A stretch of 64,000 nt of DNA, from NCBI GenBank assembly GCA_963971425.1, contig OZ020517.1, positions 27,422,668 through 27,486,667 of the forward strand, in the 5' to 3' direction. The stretch comes from Bryoerythrophyllum caledonicum (lineage: Eukaryota > Streptophyta > Bryopsida > Pottiales > Pottiaceae). Numbering within the stretch: position 1 is the first letter of the stretch; each line of letters begins with the position of its first letter. Below, piece by piece: positions 11,557-23,506 of the stretch. Below the pieces are notes generated by a model. The model was given only the letters and a program-made list of their open reading frames with translations. It made no database searches and was not told the DNA's origin. The position numbers were made by a program, and so were the translations under genes.

Positions 11557-12637
11557 CGCCAGGTAATTCTCTACCTCCTGTCACAGACCTTCAGATCGCT
11601 GAGTCCTATGAGTTCTGGGTGGACACGCATTTGTGGGCTCTGCACGGGAGGTCGTGCTTGTTAAAGATGTTGGAACGTTCTCATGATCCGCCGCCCATTC
11701 TCCAAACTGGAGGTATCTTGACTACACCGTCCCATGAGTCGAAGCAGCGAGACTCGAGACAGGGTACGTTCCCACTTCGGTTTTGAATCTGCATTGATTG
11801 AATTCAGGGCAAAACCATTTACCGGACTAAGTTACATGAATCATGATGAGCTCGTTGCCGGCCTCTGCTTCACCATCGTCGAAGCCAGACATGAAAAATG
11901 CGTGACCTCTTTTGAGGATTGAAAATGGGTATTCTTCACCTCACTGAGTTTGGATAATCAATTTTCATCGTCTTTCGAGCAAATTGTCCATTTCCAACCA
12001 TTTTCACTCTTCATATATGGAGTGTCACACGACGAAGAATGGTGAATGGTTCCCATGGGACCCAATAATCCCCCAAATTCATTCTCATAATCTTCGAAAA
12101 TAAATAAGATGGTGTCACCTGTTGATGTTTCATCGATTTGAACTAAACCCAAAGAACTTCTACAGCACCGTCTGAAGTAACTTTTATTTTGTACTTCTTT
12201 AGTAATGTAATATAGAATTCATTTGTGAATATAAAATAAATATTAAGTTAGAATATGAATGTGAAAGTTGGTCACATAGCCTAAGTTATTCTTTTTACAT
12301 CATTCTCTCTAATATTACAAAATCATAGATTCAAAACATATCCTCAAAATTGTGATAAGAAAGGTCAGAAACAGAGGTTGGATTTAATTTAGTAGAGTTT
12401 TTTAAATTTCTGGCACACTGCTAATAAAATGGTATGAGACAACCAACAAGTATCATCAAATAACAGCTAGTTCTAGTATAATTTGCCAACATTTAATATA
12501 TTTAATAGTCCTCTCATACAGTCTCTTAAGTAGTGGCACCTCCTCAATCGGAACATTTGATATTGAATTCCTTAGGTCTCAAGCTAGTGATAGCAAAGAA
12601 GATTTAGTGTAATTGGATAATTCCTATTCACTTTTGT
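11557..12637. other. Intergenic, AT-rich; no gene seen
   Basis: Upstream region of the tautomerase gene, then AT-rich DNA up to the old retroelement copy. Open frames here are short and show no recognisable product. Confidence 0.5.
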
Positions 12638-15600
12638 GAAACTTGCCAAAACATCCTTGAATTGCAGAAGGTGGTAACTACTCCGGATACAATGCCACAA
12701 GACGTTGAATGTGATGGTGACCAGCACGATTGGGTGCAAAGCCACTATCCGCGTGGATATACCGTCGTACCTTGAGCCCGGCTTCTAACATAGCCGTGAG
12801 CCCCGTACCAATACCAGCAAATAGCTCCACAAGGGTGATACCCTCATCCAGTGGTCGACACTGAATAGTGCGAGCCAACAACGGAGTAGAAGAGTCCATT
12901 GAAAGCACTGGAGCATCAATAGCATCCACAATCTCCCGACTGCGGTGTGTGAGCTCCAACTGAGTTCCCCATGGAGGAAGTAGATCCTTGCAATGATGTG
13001 CAGAGATCTCCATTGATTTCTGCACACGCGATTCCGCGACCCTCGATATAAAAGCATATGTCTCCTCCAAAAGCATAGAATCACATGGAAAATTGGATGC
13101 CAAAGTACTGCATCCAAACATTGCATCTGCCGTGGAAGTCATCGTGCTAGTTGCAAAGACAACCGGAATGAGCTCTTTTTTGCCATCATCGGCAGACCAC
13201 CCAGGCCTAATCCGGGCCTCCATCGTCTATATATCCACTCCAAAATCGAGGGGATAAAGCGTCTGTTGACCCACCAAAATGTTGTAGTTGGTGGCGCTTG
13301 TCAGAGCGCAGTAGAAAGATATGTGGGAGAACAAAGGACCAGATCCCACGCCAATCATCAACTGCAACGGATGTCAGGTGTAGCCCATAGCCTTCTCCGT
13401 GCCCCCTACCGATGTAACAACCATAAATGGGCAAGACTCGAGGTCCGAAGCACCAAGACCCAAATCCTAGGCTAGCTGCTTGCCCATCATCACTGGATGA
13501 GCTCCGGAGTCCAACATAACACGTAGGTGGGTAGCTCAAGTAAGGTTGCCGTCCGTACCGCCAACCACCATAACTCCATCGTTATTCACCAAACATACCA
13601 CCCTTAGACGCACACTGTGTCGCTTCTAGGCCGACCGGACTGCAACTTCAAACAAATAAGCCACTCATGAGATCAAGGATTGATCTACGGTGGACTGCTC
13701 CATAGGTTTAAGCGTGGCATTGGCCTCAAACACGGGAATAGCCTCCACCGCCAACTTTGCCGCCATTGCCACGAAATCCTCCTCGGTGGGTGAAGCCGTC
13801 ACTGCCTGCGAGACCTCCAACGATGGCATGGGCACCTTGCCCTCCAACATACTACCCGCCAAGTGGAATACACCGGATGGTTGAAAATTCGGTGTCAGAA
13901 AGTCTACACCGGCAAACATCGGCAACTGCAACACCTTATACGCCAAGCTGTGTGCGGCATCTCTACGACTAGAAGAAATCGGTGGGATTGGGGTCTGAGT
14001 TGGAGCGGCAGTAGAAGTCGCCGCATCCGCGATGCTGGACGATAGAGGTAACCGGGATTGACTAATGTGGTCCGACAAGCCCATGTGGCGTGGACGGCCT
14101 CTACCCACTAGTAGAGAGGGAAAAGGTGCCATTGCCTATGCAATAGTCTGAGCACAAGTGGCAAGTGCTGCCACCACCTCCCCTGAAGCGCCATACAAAT
14201 AGCGATCTTGGGCTAAAGGTAAGCCCTAGTTCCTTACCGGAGGCTGTGTGTCAGCCACTTATTCCAAAGACGCCATCGCGCTCATCTGCTTCTTTAGCTC
14301 CGCCATTTCAGCCTGAAGTTTCATCTCAACATCCGATTCAACAGCCGAAGACCTTGGGCACTTCTCCGAGTGAAGAACAAAACAATTATAATCACTCTGG
14401 TTCGATTTGCCACAATGAGAGCATGTCACAGCCTTCTTTCCCTTGCCCCTAGCCTTCTTTGCAGTCTTGGCTGCCTCTGTCTTCGGCTTGGCCTTCAAGA
14501 TGTCTGCCCTTTTCTTCTTGGAGAAATTGGGGTCCCCCTCGGTGTGACCTGCCTCCCCACAAGACCAATAATGCACAACCTTTTCGAGTTGTGCCTCCGC
14601 CAAGCTACCGGTCGCGGTGGCAAGCTTCTTAAGCTTAGGAGCGTTCATCAGCGCCGTGACCAAATCCGTGGCCTTGTTTACGCCCAACACTCTATCAAGT
14701 GCTTCCACCTTATCAAACGTTTGCGCCAAAGTGGCGTTCCGTGATACCAAAAAAGATGCGGACTAATTAACTCCACCATCCGCTTATCCAATTTCAAAAT
14801 GAAGATCTTCACCAGCTAGCGCTCTGTGAACACATCACGAGCCTCCGTTGACAATCGTGTCAACCGGGTATACATAGTGCGAGGGGTATTGTCCTTCTCC
14901 CGGCGGAAATCCTGGATGCTTTGCACCTGATCACACTTGAACCCCCCGTATTCCACCTCCAAGTGCGCCATGAATTGCGCCAAAGGATTGAAGGTTGGCA
15001 GATCGCCAAGTGCCATCAATGCCGCACGTGTAGCCACGGCCAAATGTGACTTGGCCCCTATGCGAAACCGTTTGGCCACCAAGGCAATGCCCTTGCCCCT
15101 CGAGTCCTCACCAAGGAAACCGTCTTGTACCTTGGGCTCCTCGATGGAAGTCAAAAGTTGGGCAATCGTACTCTCCTTGAGCGTAGTCACCAACTCCACA
15201 CGCTTGCGCGAGTACTCCTCAACGGGGCGCAACGGCATTGTGCTGCATAGTCCACCTCCCATATGACTGGAGGACCTCTTGCTCCAAACGTTGGGGCAAG
15301 AGCTCAAACGCATACCAGTCGTTTAACGACGGCGTCCGCTGGCGCTTCTCCTTCATCCAAGTATGGAATTGGAGCCGCCAATCGGGCAAGGAAATTTTCT
15401 CAGCCCGTCCCGAGAACCTGTCTCTCATGACATGTCGGAGATCGTCCTCCATGTCATCAAACGTGCCTACGCCAAGACCCGAAGCCTACGGTTGGTATCC
15501 AACGCCGAAACATGCTCAAAGACCATGTCGGTATCCGACCCCGGCCCAAAGTCTATCGTGGAAGCACTCTCCGAGTGGTCTGGTGAGTAGTAGCGATAAT

Positions 15601-16180
15601 ATCGACTCTGTGTACTCACCATAAATAATAACCACCTCAGGATCTATCTACGGGTACTATTTAAAGGGTAAGGGTACGAACAGACAACTTGGACCTGCAA
15701 AACCACCAAACTTTGTGGTTCACCGGTCATCACCTCCGGCTAGCACAGGTCCAACCACAACCCCCCACATAGAAAGGTCTTGACGGCCATGAACCCGACT
15801 TCACCTCTACGGTACCCTATTACAATCTAAATACAATGATAAATGGGACCACCGGAAAACACCGGCAACAAGCCCGCAACACGGAGGAGGTACCGTAGAA
15901 GAATTCAGAAATCAAACCAGAACCTCTCTCCCAACAACATAAAAGCATAATAGAGAAGAGGTCAAAGCCACTGGTACACGCCTGTAGTGGATGGCTTGAG
16001 TCGCAAACTTGCAATACAAAGAGAAACACTAAAAAGTGTTTTCCGTCCAACATCTACAACTAAGGGAGTAGTGGAGATTGACCGCAGTGTTCAAAAACAC
16101 CAACCCTCCAATGAAATCACATACATTGGTGGATAATCACGACAAACGCAAAACTAACACTAAAATGAAGGCAAGGTAAA
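12638..16180 (-). mobile_element. Old partial Ty3/gypsy copy with gag and part of the cytosine methyltransferase
   Basis: Fossil of the same family as the element at 17762-27416. Homology to that copy starts at about 12638 (matching 22838) and runs to about 16180 (matching about 26380). It holds the front part of the methyltransferase with motif I (VELFAGIGTGL, near 12800-12850), a protease/gag region with a CCHC-type knuckle, and the leader. The pol part and recognisable LTRs are absent. The copy is clearly broken, with many interruptions, and is visibly diverged from the young copy, so it is considerably older. Confidence 0.88.
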
Positions 16181-17761
16181 GTTCAATGAAAAATAATCGT
16201 CTCGACCTTTGGATTTTCAAATTGAGGAGTATTTTTAATAGGACTATTAAGTTATTAGATGACTAAATGAATACCCATTGTCCTCGACAACGGCAACGGG
16301 AGTTTTTTTTGTGGGGTTTGAATTTTTTGGCAATTTTAAGCAACCATCACCCATTACCTGCTCCAAATACTCCAAAAATTGTAATCCGTATAGACCTTAA
16401 TCACACAAATAGTGTATATCCATAACTTCTATGACCTAATTAACATCTTCAAAGTAACTTTAGCCTAAATGACATCTAGCCTTAACGAGTGATCTCTAGA
16501 ATTTCAAATTTCTCCCGGATTTACAGATCAACTCCATAGAATCTGTGAGGTATTATGTGAAAAATAGGATTTTTTGATGGGTATCACAACCGTGCTTTGC
16601 TTTAAATTTCAAAACACACAAAAAATTCCAATCCAATGAATGCATGTGTCTGCGTAGATGTAGTATGGGTCAATGTTGCCCATTTTCAAGTACATCTTTG
16701 AAAAAAACTTGTTGCATTCCACAGAACGATAGTTTCCATCTTTAAAAACGCACATCTTTTTTAGGCCCTAGTATATTTTAGTTGAGATCATGGTATAGGA
16801 GTGGTAGTAGTCCAAGTCGCTAGTCATGTAATCTCAGGTGTTGTCAATATCAGGGTGGCCAACCTAGGCAAAAACCATGCTCACAATCAAAGACTAAGGA
16901 TTTTTACAAAGCAAATTCTTCCTTGTAGGTATTATCTCATTTCAACGTGCCTCCAGAAAATTTAGACCTAACAATAGATTGAGGATCATCATAAACAAGA
17001 GTGTACTGAATCCAAAAATTGAAATGTGATTTGTATATGTTGAGTTTTTAATTTTTTTTCCCTAACCATGTTGCATCGTACACACGACAAATTCCGATTG
17101 CACATTGCACTCTATCAAACGATCCATGTGCAAGAAACACATCCTTCCGCAAGAAATCCTTGGATTGTATATACTGCAACTCTGTAATCTCTAAGAGAAA
17201 AACTTGAATCAACAAACACTACATCATAAAATTCTATGTCTCAACAAATCATCAGCCCATATTCAAAGCTACAAAAACTCAACAATGGATGTCAACAAAG
17301 AAAAAAGAAGAACCAACTTCAAATAAACAGTTAATATCATGTGATATGCAAACTCCATACAATAAATGCTATTGAGGTGCTTCTAGTGAAAATAGAATAT
17401 TGGTTCAAAACTTGTTGACCATTGTTGAGAATCACTTTGATGTTGACAATCTTGCTGAAACCTTTACCTTTTATAGCTACGCACAAAAACACACACATCA
17501 CTCATCATAAATGAATAATTAAAAGATAACGCCATTAAACATTGAAACAACCTCGTTGAGGCATAGCAGCGAGTCTTTTACCTACAATGCTCCCCTCTTC
17601 TGCAAGCGGCAAGTTGCTCTCACGATCCACAGCTCCGTCACACATCCATAGCTCCACCGTGTCCATCACTCGCTCTTCACACGCTCGTTTTAATCTTGTA
17701 AGCATGTGCTTTTCCTACTTAGCCATATGTTTAGAGTTTGAGTGGGCATCACTTGCCATGT
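16181..17761. other. AT-rich DNA between the two retroelement copies
   Basis: No supported gene. The sequence is AT-rich with stops in all frames and is the left flank of the young retroelement insertion. Confidence 0.5.
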
Positions 17762-18331
17762 TGTCGTGTAAAGAAAGATCGATAACCACAACAGATCGAG
17801 AGTCCTAACCAACATCAAATAAACGAAAAACATACACTAAAACAAGTATACGTAATACACCCTCAAGGAAAGATGTATGAATCACAAGTAGTCAAGCGTC
17901 TCGCACTCCACGAAGGAAGAATCAACGAGTGCGAGTGGAACTAGAGAATGTAGAGTCTTTACTAATGACAAACCATCACTAACAAGCAAGGACTCACTAA
18001 TCACTCTCTAAACACACTCACAAAGCTTGACTTGACAAAGACGTCAAGTCAAGGACGTGTGCGGCGCTATACGCACACGCATACAACCCTAAGTGGATGA
18101 AAATCATCCACGGATGAAAACGGTGCGCCGCCGTACGTCCCTAAACACACGTAGATTAGTAACAAACTAATCTACGCTAAAATCTACGATACGGAGAGAC
18201 CCTCGACGACACGTCCCGTGACAGCTGTCGTGTAAAGAAAGATCGATAACCACAACAGATCGAGAGTCCTAACCAACATCAAATAAACGAAAAACATACA
18301 CTAAAACAAGTATACGTAATACACCCTCAAG
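17762..18331 (-). repeat. Left-end LTR (element 3' LTR) with a flanking 106-bp direct repeat
   Basis: 17868-18223 is the LTR segment shared with the right end. On either side sits an identical 106-bp sequence (17762-17867 and 18226-18331). Read in the element's sense, 18223 to 17762 starts TGTCACGGG and ends ACGACA, as an LTR should (TG...CA). A G-rich tract (18332-18343 on the opposite strand) lies just inside the inner 106-bp copy and resembles a polypurine tract. Confidence 0.85.
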
Positions 18332-18649
18332 TGCCCCCCCTAGCGGATAAAGAGACCCTCTATCCAACTAGGACCAAACAACACTAATAAGACTAAACGC
18401 CACGGTGATGTCGCTGCAACAACTGTACGCATCCAGCCAAAGATGTCGTTGTCATCGAATCAATAAGCATATGAAGAAGTAACAAAGAGATGGTAGGCCG
18501 GGTGCAATGTGAGCCCCATCTTTAATCGCCTTAGGCAATTTTATTGCCAATCCCTTGGTCAATCTCCACGTTGCCTATCCCTGAACCGAAATCAGGAACT
18601 CCAACTGGATGGCAACGCACCATACAATGACAAGTCTTTGAGGAATTCA

Positions 18650-19190
18650 AGCCGTTTCATCGGGTGAAACGTGACTCGAAGACCTCCGACAACGAGGGCA
18701 AGTCCAATCCCCGGACGGTAGAGTAGAGAGAGGCGGCGTCAAGCAAGCCATATGCCAACCACGCTGGCAATGGTCACAAAGTAACATAGTAGCCGCACCC
18801 TTCTTCTCACCACACACATAACACGGAAGACCCTGTGGCACAACGGCCAACTCAGGATGCACGGAGCCATCAATGGGCAAATGGCAGGGCGCGTAGTTCT
18901 TGGAGTGCTCCCGACACTCCCGGCCATCTTTGCCTTCTAGCAACAAGATGCCACTGGGCAACACATCCTTCACACGAAGAATGGTGCGCCCGGCCTTGAC
19001 GTCTAACGTTGTAGGCGCCTCACGTTGCAAATAAACGTAATCTCCAGTGGAGAAACGCCGCAACTGAGGTCGATAAGCGCCGCTGCGAATGCGAGCGTAC
19101 CGTAATGTGTCGCGGTGCTGAGCGATGGATAAATTCTCCATGGCCATTGGCATGGCCCGCTTGAAGAACTCCGCTCGGTCACGCAGACAC
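18650..19190 (-). CDS. Retroelement integrase C-terminal region with PHD finger
   Basis: Part of the young Ty3/gypsy element, following the integrase core. The first half has an SH3-like integrase tail (FSTGDYVYLQREAPTTLDVK ... ILRVKDVLPSGILLLEGKDG). The second half (about 18690-18830) has a Cys4-His-Cys3 pattern: CYVC, then LLCDHC, GWHMAC and WTCPRC, with the W two residues before the last Cys pair. That is a PHD finger, a module that usually reads histone H3 tails. It sits where chromoviruses carry a chromodomain, so a role in guiding integration is a reasonable inference. Confidence 0.85.
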
Positions 19191-21780
19191 TAGATCCAGA
19201 CCTCTGGATCATCCAAGTCCACAACTGGGGCCAACTTCTCCCGTACAGAACTGGGTAGAATCGGCTCCCGTCCGTACAACAACTGATACGGACTGAAAGC
19301 GGCCAAAGAGGCCTGCCGGCTAAACCGGTATCCCATGGCGATCCATGGTATCATCAGATCCCAATCACGGTGGCCACCCTGAAGTAATCCATACTTCCGT
19401 AGTCCACGCTTGACGGTCTGAACCACACGCTCCGCCAAACCGTCCGCTTCCGGATGATCTCTAGAAGTCGTACGGTGGTCAATTAAAGCCTTGGTGCACA
19501 AAGCCTCGAAAGCACCAAGGAACTCACGCCCTTGGTCAGTCAACACCTCAGCTGGGGCTCCAAAACGAGCGAGCACCCGGTCAAGGAATGCCATGGCCGC
19601 CAACTCCGAGGAGTTCTGTGGTAATGCCACAAGCTCAATCCACTTGCTGAAGTGCTCCACCATCACCAACACGTACTTGGCTCCACGTGGGGTGACAACA
19701 AGTGGCCCAGCAAAATCCAGCGACCAACGGTAGCCCAAACCCATGATGGGCAAAGGCTGCAACTGTGGTGACAATGTGTTGAAGCTGGATCTGACCCGAT
19801 CACAGACTTCACACCGTGAAACGTACATGGCCACCTGCTGATACATGCCGGTCCACCAATATTGACTGCGCAACATCGAATGAGTCCGCCGCACACCAAA
19901 ATGACCAAGGTCTTCGTGTACTTGCCGTACCAACGAAGCCCTCTGATCCGGTCTGGGAACTATGCGCCTAGTTCCATCCGGCCACAACGGAAATAGAAGG
20001 CCGTTCTCCCAACGGAACCTCGCTATCCGGTGTCCAACTCGATCGCGCTCCATGGCCGAAAGAGCGGGCGGAAGTGTGCCATGTTGCAGCTTGTGCAAGA
20101 CTGGAACATCTTCCCACACATCGCTAACAACCTGGGCCTTGTCTGGTTCCTCATCCGCTGCCATATCAGGCAACGTCGATGTGGATCCAGACATCAATGT
20201 GAGGTAGGCTGCTGCATGCCACCCCGGGACTGACTCCCTGTCACAGTCCCCATGCCACCTGGCACCAGTCAAATCTCCCTCCGATGGACTTGGATTGCGA
20301 GATAGACCATCCGCATCCAAGTTCGTGATGCCCGCCCGGTGTACAACCTCAAAATCGTACTCCTGGAGCAACAAAGCCCACCTGGCAAGCTTGCCAGTAA
20401 GCTTGTCAGACTCCATGAGCCACTTCAAAGGCTGGTGGTCGGTCACCAAAGTAAAACGCTGCCCATACAAGTAGGGCCTAAAATGAGCTATGGCCCAAAC
20501 CGCGGCCAAGGCCTCCCCCTCATAGGACGAATAGTTGGACTCCGCGTTGTTGTTGCTTCTAGAAGCGAACGCCACAACGTACTCCCATCTTTCATCATCC
20601 TTTTGAGTCAACACGGCTCCCAATCCTACTGCACTCCAATCTGTGTGCAAGTGGAAAGGCCGTGTAGCATCTGGACGCCGCAGTACAGGCGCTGAACCGA
20701 GCTTCAGCTTCAAAGTAGCAAACGCCTGCTGCTGCTCCCGTCCCCAAGTCCATGGCTGATCCTTCCCCGTGAGAATAGTCAACGGCTTGGCAATCAAGCT
20801 GAAGTTCTTGACAAACCGGCGATAGTAATTCGCCAGGCCAAGAAAAGCTCTGAGCCGCGACACGTCGATTGGGGCTGGGATCTTCTGCAGCGCGTCAACC
20901 TTCGCCTGCTGCACGCCAAGACCTCCTGGAACAATCATATGTCCCAAGTATGGCAACCGGTCATGGAAGAATTTGCATTTGCCATGGTGCAAGCGCAATC
21001 CCCACTGCCGTAACCTCTCAAACACCGCCTGAAGATGCCTCACATGCTCCTGTGGGCTGCTACTAAAAATGATAACATCATCAATGTAGCATCGGGCAAA
21101 CTGTAAACCGGTCAACACCCGGTCCATCACCCTCTGAAACTCAGCGGGTGCGTTCTTGAGGCCAAATGGGAGAAACTTCCAATGGTAGAGCTGATCTCTC
21201 CCATCCAGATCAACTCCCCAGAACGTGGTCTTCACCCGGTCTTCCACCATCAATGGTAACTGGTGGTAACCGGACCGCAAATCCAGAGTACTAAATACTC
21301 TGGCGCGTCCCACCGCATCAAACAACTCCTCTGGCGTGGGCATGGGATACCGATCCGACTTGGTCTTACGATTGACCGGCCTATAATCCCCACACATCCG
21401 CTTCTCCGTCCAGTTGCCAAAGATGTCCTTCTTCGATGGCATCACCGTGGCACAAGCGTACTCGCCGTTAGAGAGCTCAATCAAGCTGGCGTCCAACAAC
21501 TCCTGACAACGAGTTTGAACCCCAACTTTCTCAGAGAGACTGAGCTTGTACGGTCGTCGGAAGATCGGGTGGTCATCCTCCAACTGAATGTGAATTGGTT
21601 TGCCTCTATAGCCCTCCAAATCATGGAGACTAAAGGCAAAACAACTACGATACGAACGTATAAACGCTCGTACCCTTCGTGCCTCGGCACCAGTAAGATG
21701 TGGCCCCAAATCCAAAGGCCAATCATCAAACTCCGTGGTCTCCTTCTCCACCGTAGAAGACTCACCGCGTACCGGCACGG
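19190..21780 (-). CDS. Retroelement pol: reverse transcriptase, RNase H, integrase
   Basis: Long open segment of the young Ty3/gypsy element. Reverse transcriptase shows the FSTLDLRSGYHQL block and the YIDD catalytic box (CYIDDVIIFSS). RNase H follows with HTDWSAVGLGAVL, YEGEALAAVWA and VTDHQPLKWL. Integrase has the H-H-C-C zinc region (HEDLGHFGVRRTHSML ... CEVCDRVR), then the catalytic core with WSLDFAGPL and VLTDQGREFLGAF. Domain order RT-RNaseH-IN is that of Ty3/gypsy rather than Ty1/copia. Confidence 0.95.
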
Positions 21781-21789
21781 CCGGTGATT

Positions 21790-23506
21790 GCTACTTGGTA
21801 GCAGAGAGGGCATTAATGCCCCCACACCCCTCACTCACAGGATCTATAGAAAATCCCGTGTCGTGATGATAAAACTGGGAAATGATATCCCGAGCATCCT
21901 CACGGCCAAAGTCCTCTGCCAAGGCTGCAAAGACACGCTGAGCACGAAGCTCCTCAGCTGCATGTCTCTTCAATCGAAAAAACAACTCCGCTTCCTCGAT
22001 CTCTGTGAGATGTGGCACCGCTGCCCCCTGACCATCAGAGTCTGCCCCCAGCACGCGTGGATGGTCACTCGAACGGCGTTGAGCGGCGAAACAGAGGCCA
22101 CATATCCAAACAAGGGTGTTGAGGTCAATGGCTTGACCCAACAAATAACGGCATTGGCCCTCAGAGATATCCCGTGCGGCGGTGGTGCCTGTCAAAAAGC
22201 CCATCGCCCGCTCCCTCTCATCGGCAGAAGGCTCCTCGAAAGTTTGGGAAGAAGAATCCCAAACCATGCCCGGACCGCGTGCTCTGAAGGCAAAAGAGCC
22301 TGGATAGCACATCAAAGTGGGAAATGCCCCCCGAGTGAAACCAACGCGGTTGACCACCGCCAATGGTGGCTCATCATCCTTCGTAACCTCCGTGGAAACA
22401 CGGTGGTCGTCTAAAATGTCATCGACCTCACGGCGCACGGGCCGTTGCACTTGAGCAAGTGCAGAAGTGAGCGTCGTGGATGATGCCATGTTGGTCCAAA
22501 TCCAACGTGGCCGATGGGCGTAAGATCCCAATGCTGCGGCATCAACAAACGTAGGGGGACCAAGAAGGTGATGGATGTACGCCCCATCCTCACGCACTTT
22601 CGTATGTGTATCTCCCAATGGGGGTACATTCTCAAAAATGTACCCCGGTGGTGTCGATTGGTGGGTAATCCACCACTGGACGAGCCTAAGCAAATCCGCA
22701 AAGAGACCCGACCGTGGATCATCCAAGCCACGTCCACTTCCCGCCCGTGAATGGCCTTGGCAAGGCCATCCGGCAATCACCAAGTCCACGTGACCTAACC
22801 GGCGAAGATCATCCTCACTGATCAACGTCACATCACGTGGCAACTTGCCAAAACATCCCCGAATGGCAGAAGGTGGTAACTGCTCCGGGTACAACGCCAG
22901 AAGACGCTGAATGTGGTGGTGAGCAACTCGATTGGCTGCAAAGCCACTATCGACGTAAATGTACCGGCGTACCTTGAGCCCAGCTTCTAACACAGCCGCG
23001 AGTCCCGTACCGATACCGGCAAATAGCTCCACGAGGGTAATACCCTCATCTGGTGGTCGCCACTGAATTGTACGAGCCAACAACGGAGTAGAAGAGTCCA
23101 CTAAGAGATGTGGAGCATCCAAAGCATCCACAATCTCCCGACTCCGACGGGTAAGCTCCAACTGAGTTCCCCAAGGTAGAACTGGATCCTTGCAATGACG
23201 TGCAGGGATCTGTAGTGGTATGTACTCCCGTGATTCCGCTACCCCCGACATAAAAGCATATGTCTCCTCCAAAAGCGTAGAACCACATGGCAAATCAGAA
23301 GCCAACGCACTGCACCCAAACATAGCGTCCGCCGTGGAAGTCACCGCGCTAGCTGCAAAGACAACCGGAATGAGCTCCTTTCTGCCATCACCGGCAGACC
23401 ACCCAGGCCTAATCCAAGCCTCCTCCGTCCAATTATCCACTCCAAAACCGAGAGGATAAAGTGCTTGCTGACCCACCAGAATGTCATAGTTGGTGGCACC
23501 AGTCAC
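21790..23506 (-). CDS. Retroelement-borne C5 cytosine DNA methyltransferase
   Basis: Lies between the protease and the reverse transcriptase of the young element. The first residues (YDILVGQQALYPLGFGV) belong to the end of the retropepsin-like protease. Then the methyltransferase motifs follow in canonical order: motif I VELFAGIGTGL (about 23005-23035), motif IV with the catalytic PCQ (LVIAGWPCQGHSRAG, about 22750-22785), motif VI ENV (GYIFENVPP, about 22625-22650), a motif-VIII-like RPRWIW (about 22505), and motifs IX-X (ERAMGF, then LLGQAIDLNTL, about 22115-22235). The enzyme would transfer methyl from S-adenosylmethionine to carbon 5 of cytosine. All catalytic motifs are present and the order is not permuted as in plant DRM enzymes. 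Which DNMT class it came from cannot be settled by eye. Confidence 0.92.

Noticed and set aside
10588-11664. Several plus-strand frames of 100-210 codons
   Set aside because: They are antisense shadows of the GC-rich tautomerase gene, with Arg/Ala/Pro-rich translations and no family match.
18650-19190. Chromodomain at the integrase end
   Set aside because: No chromodomain aromatic cage pattern; the Cys/His spacing is that of a PHD finger.
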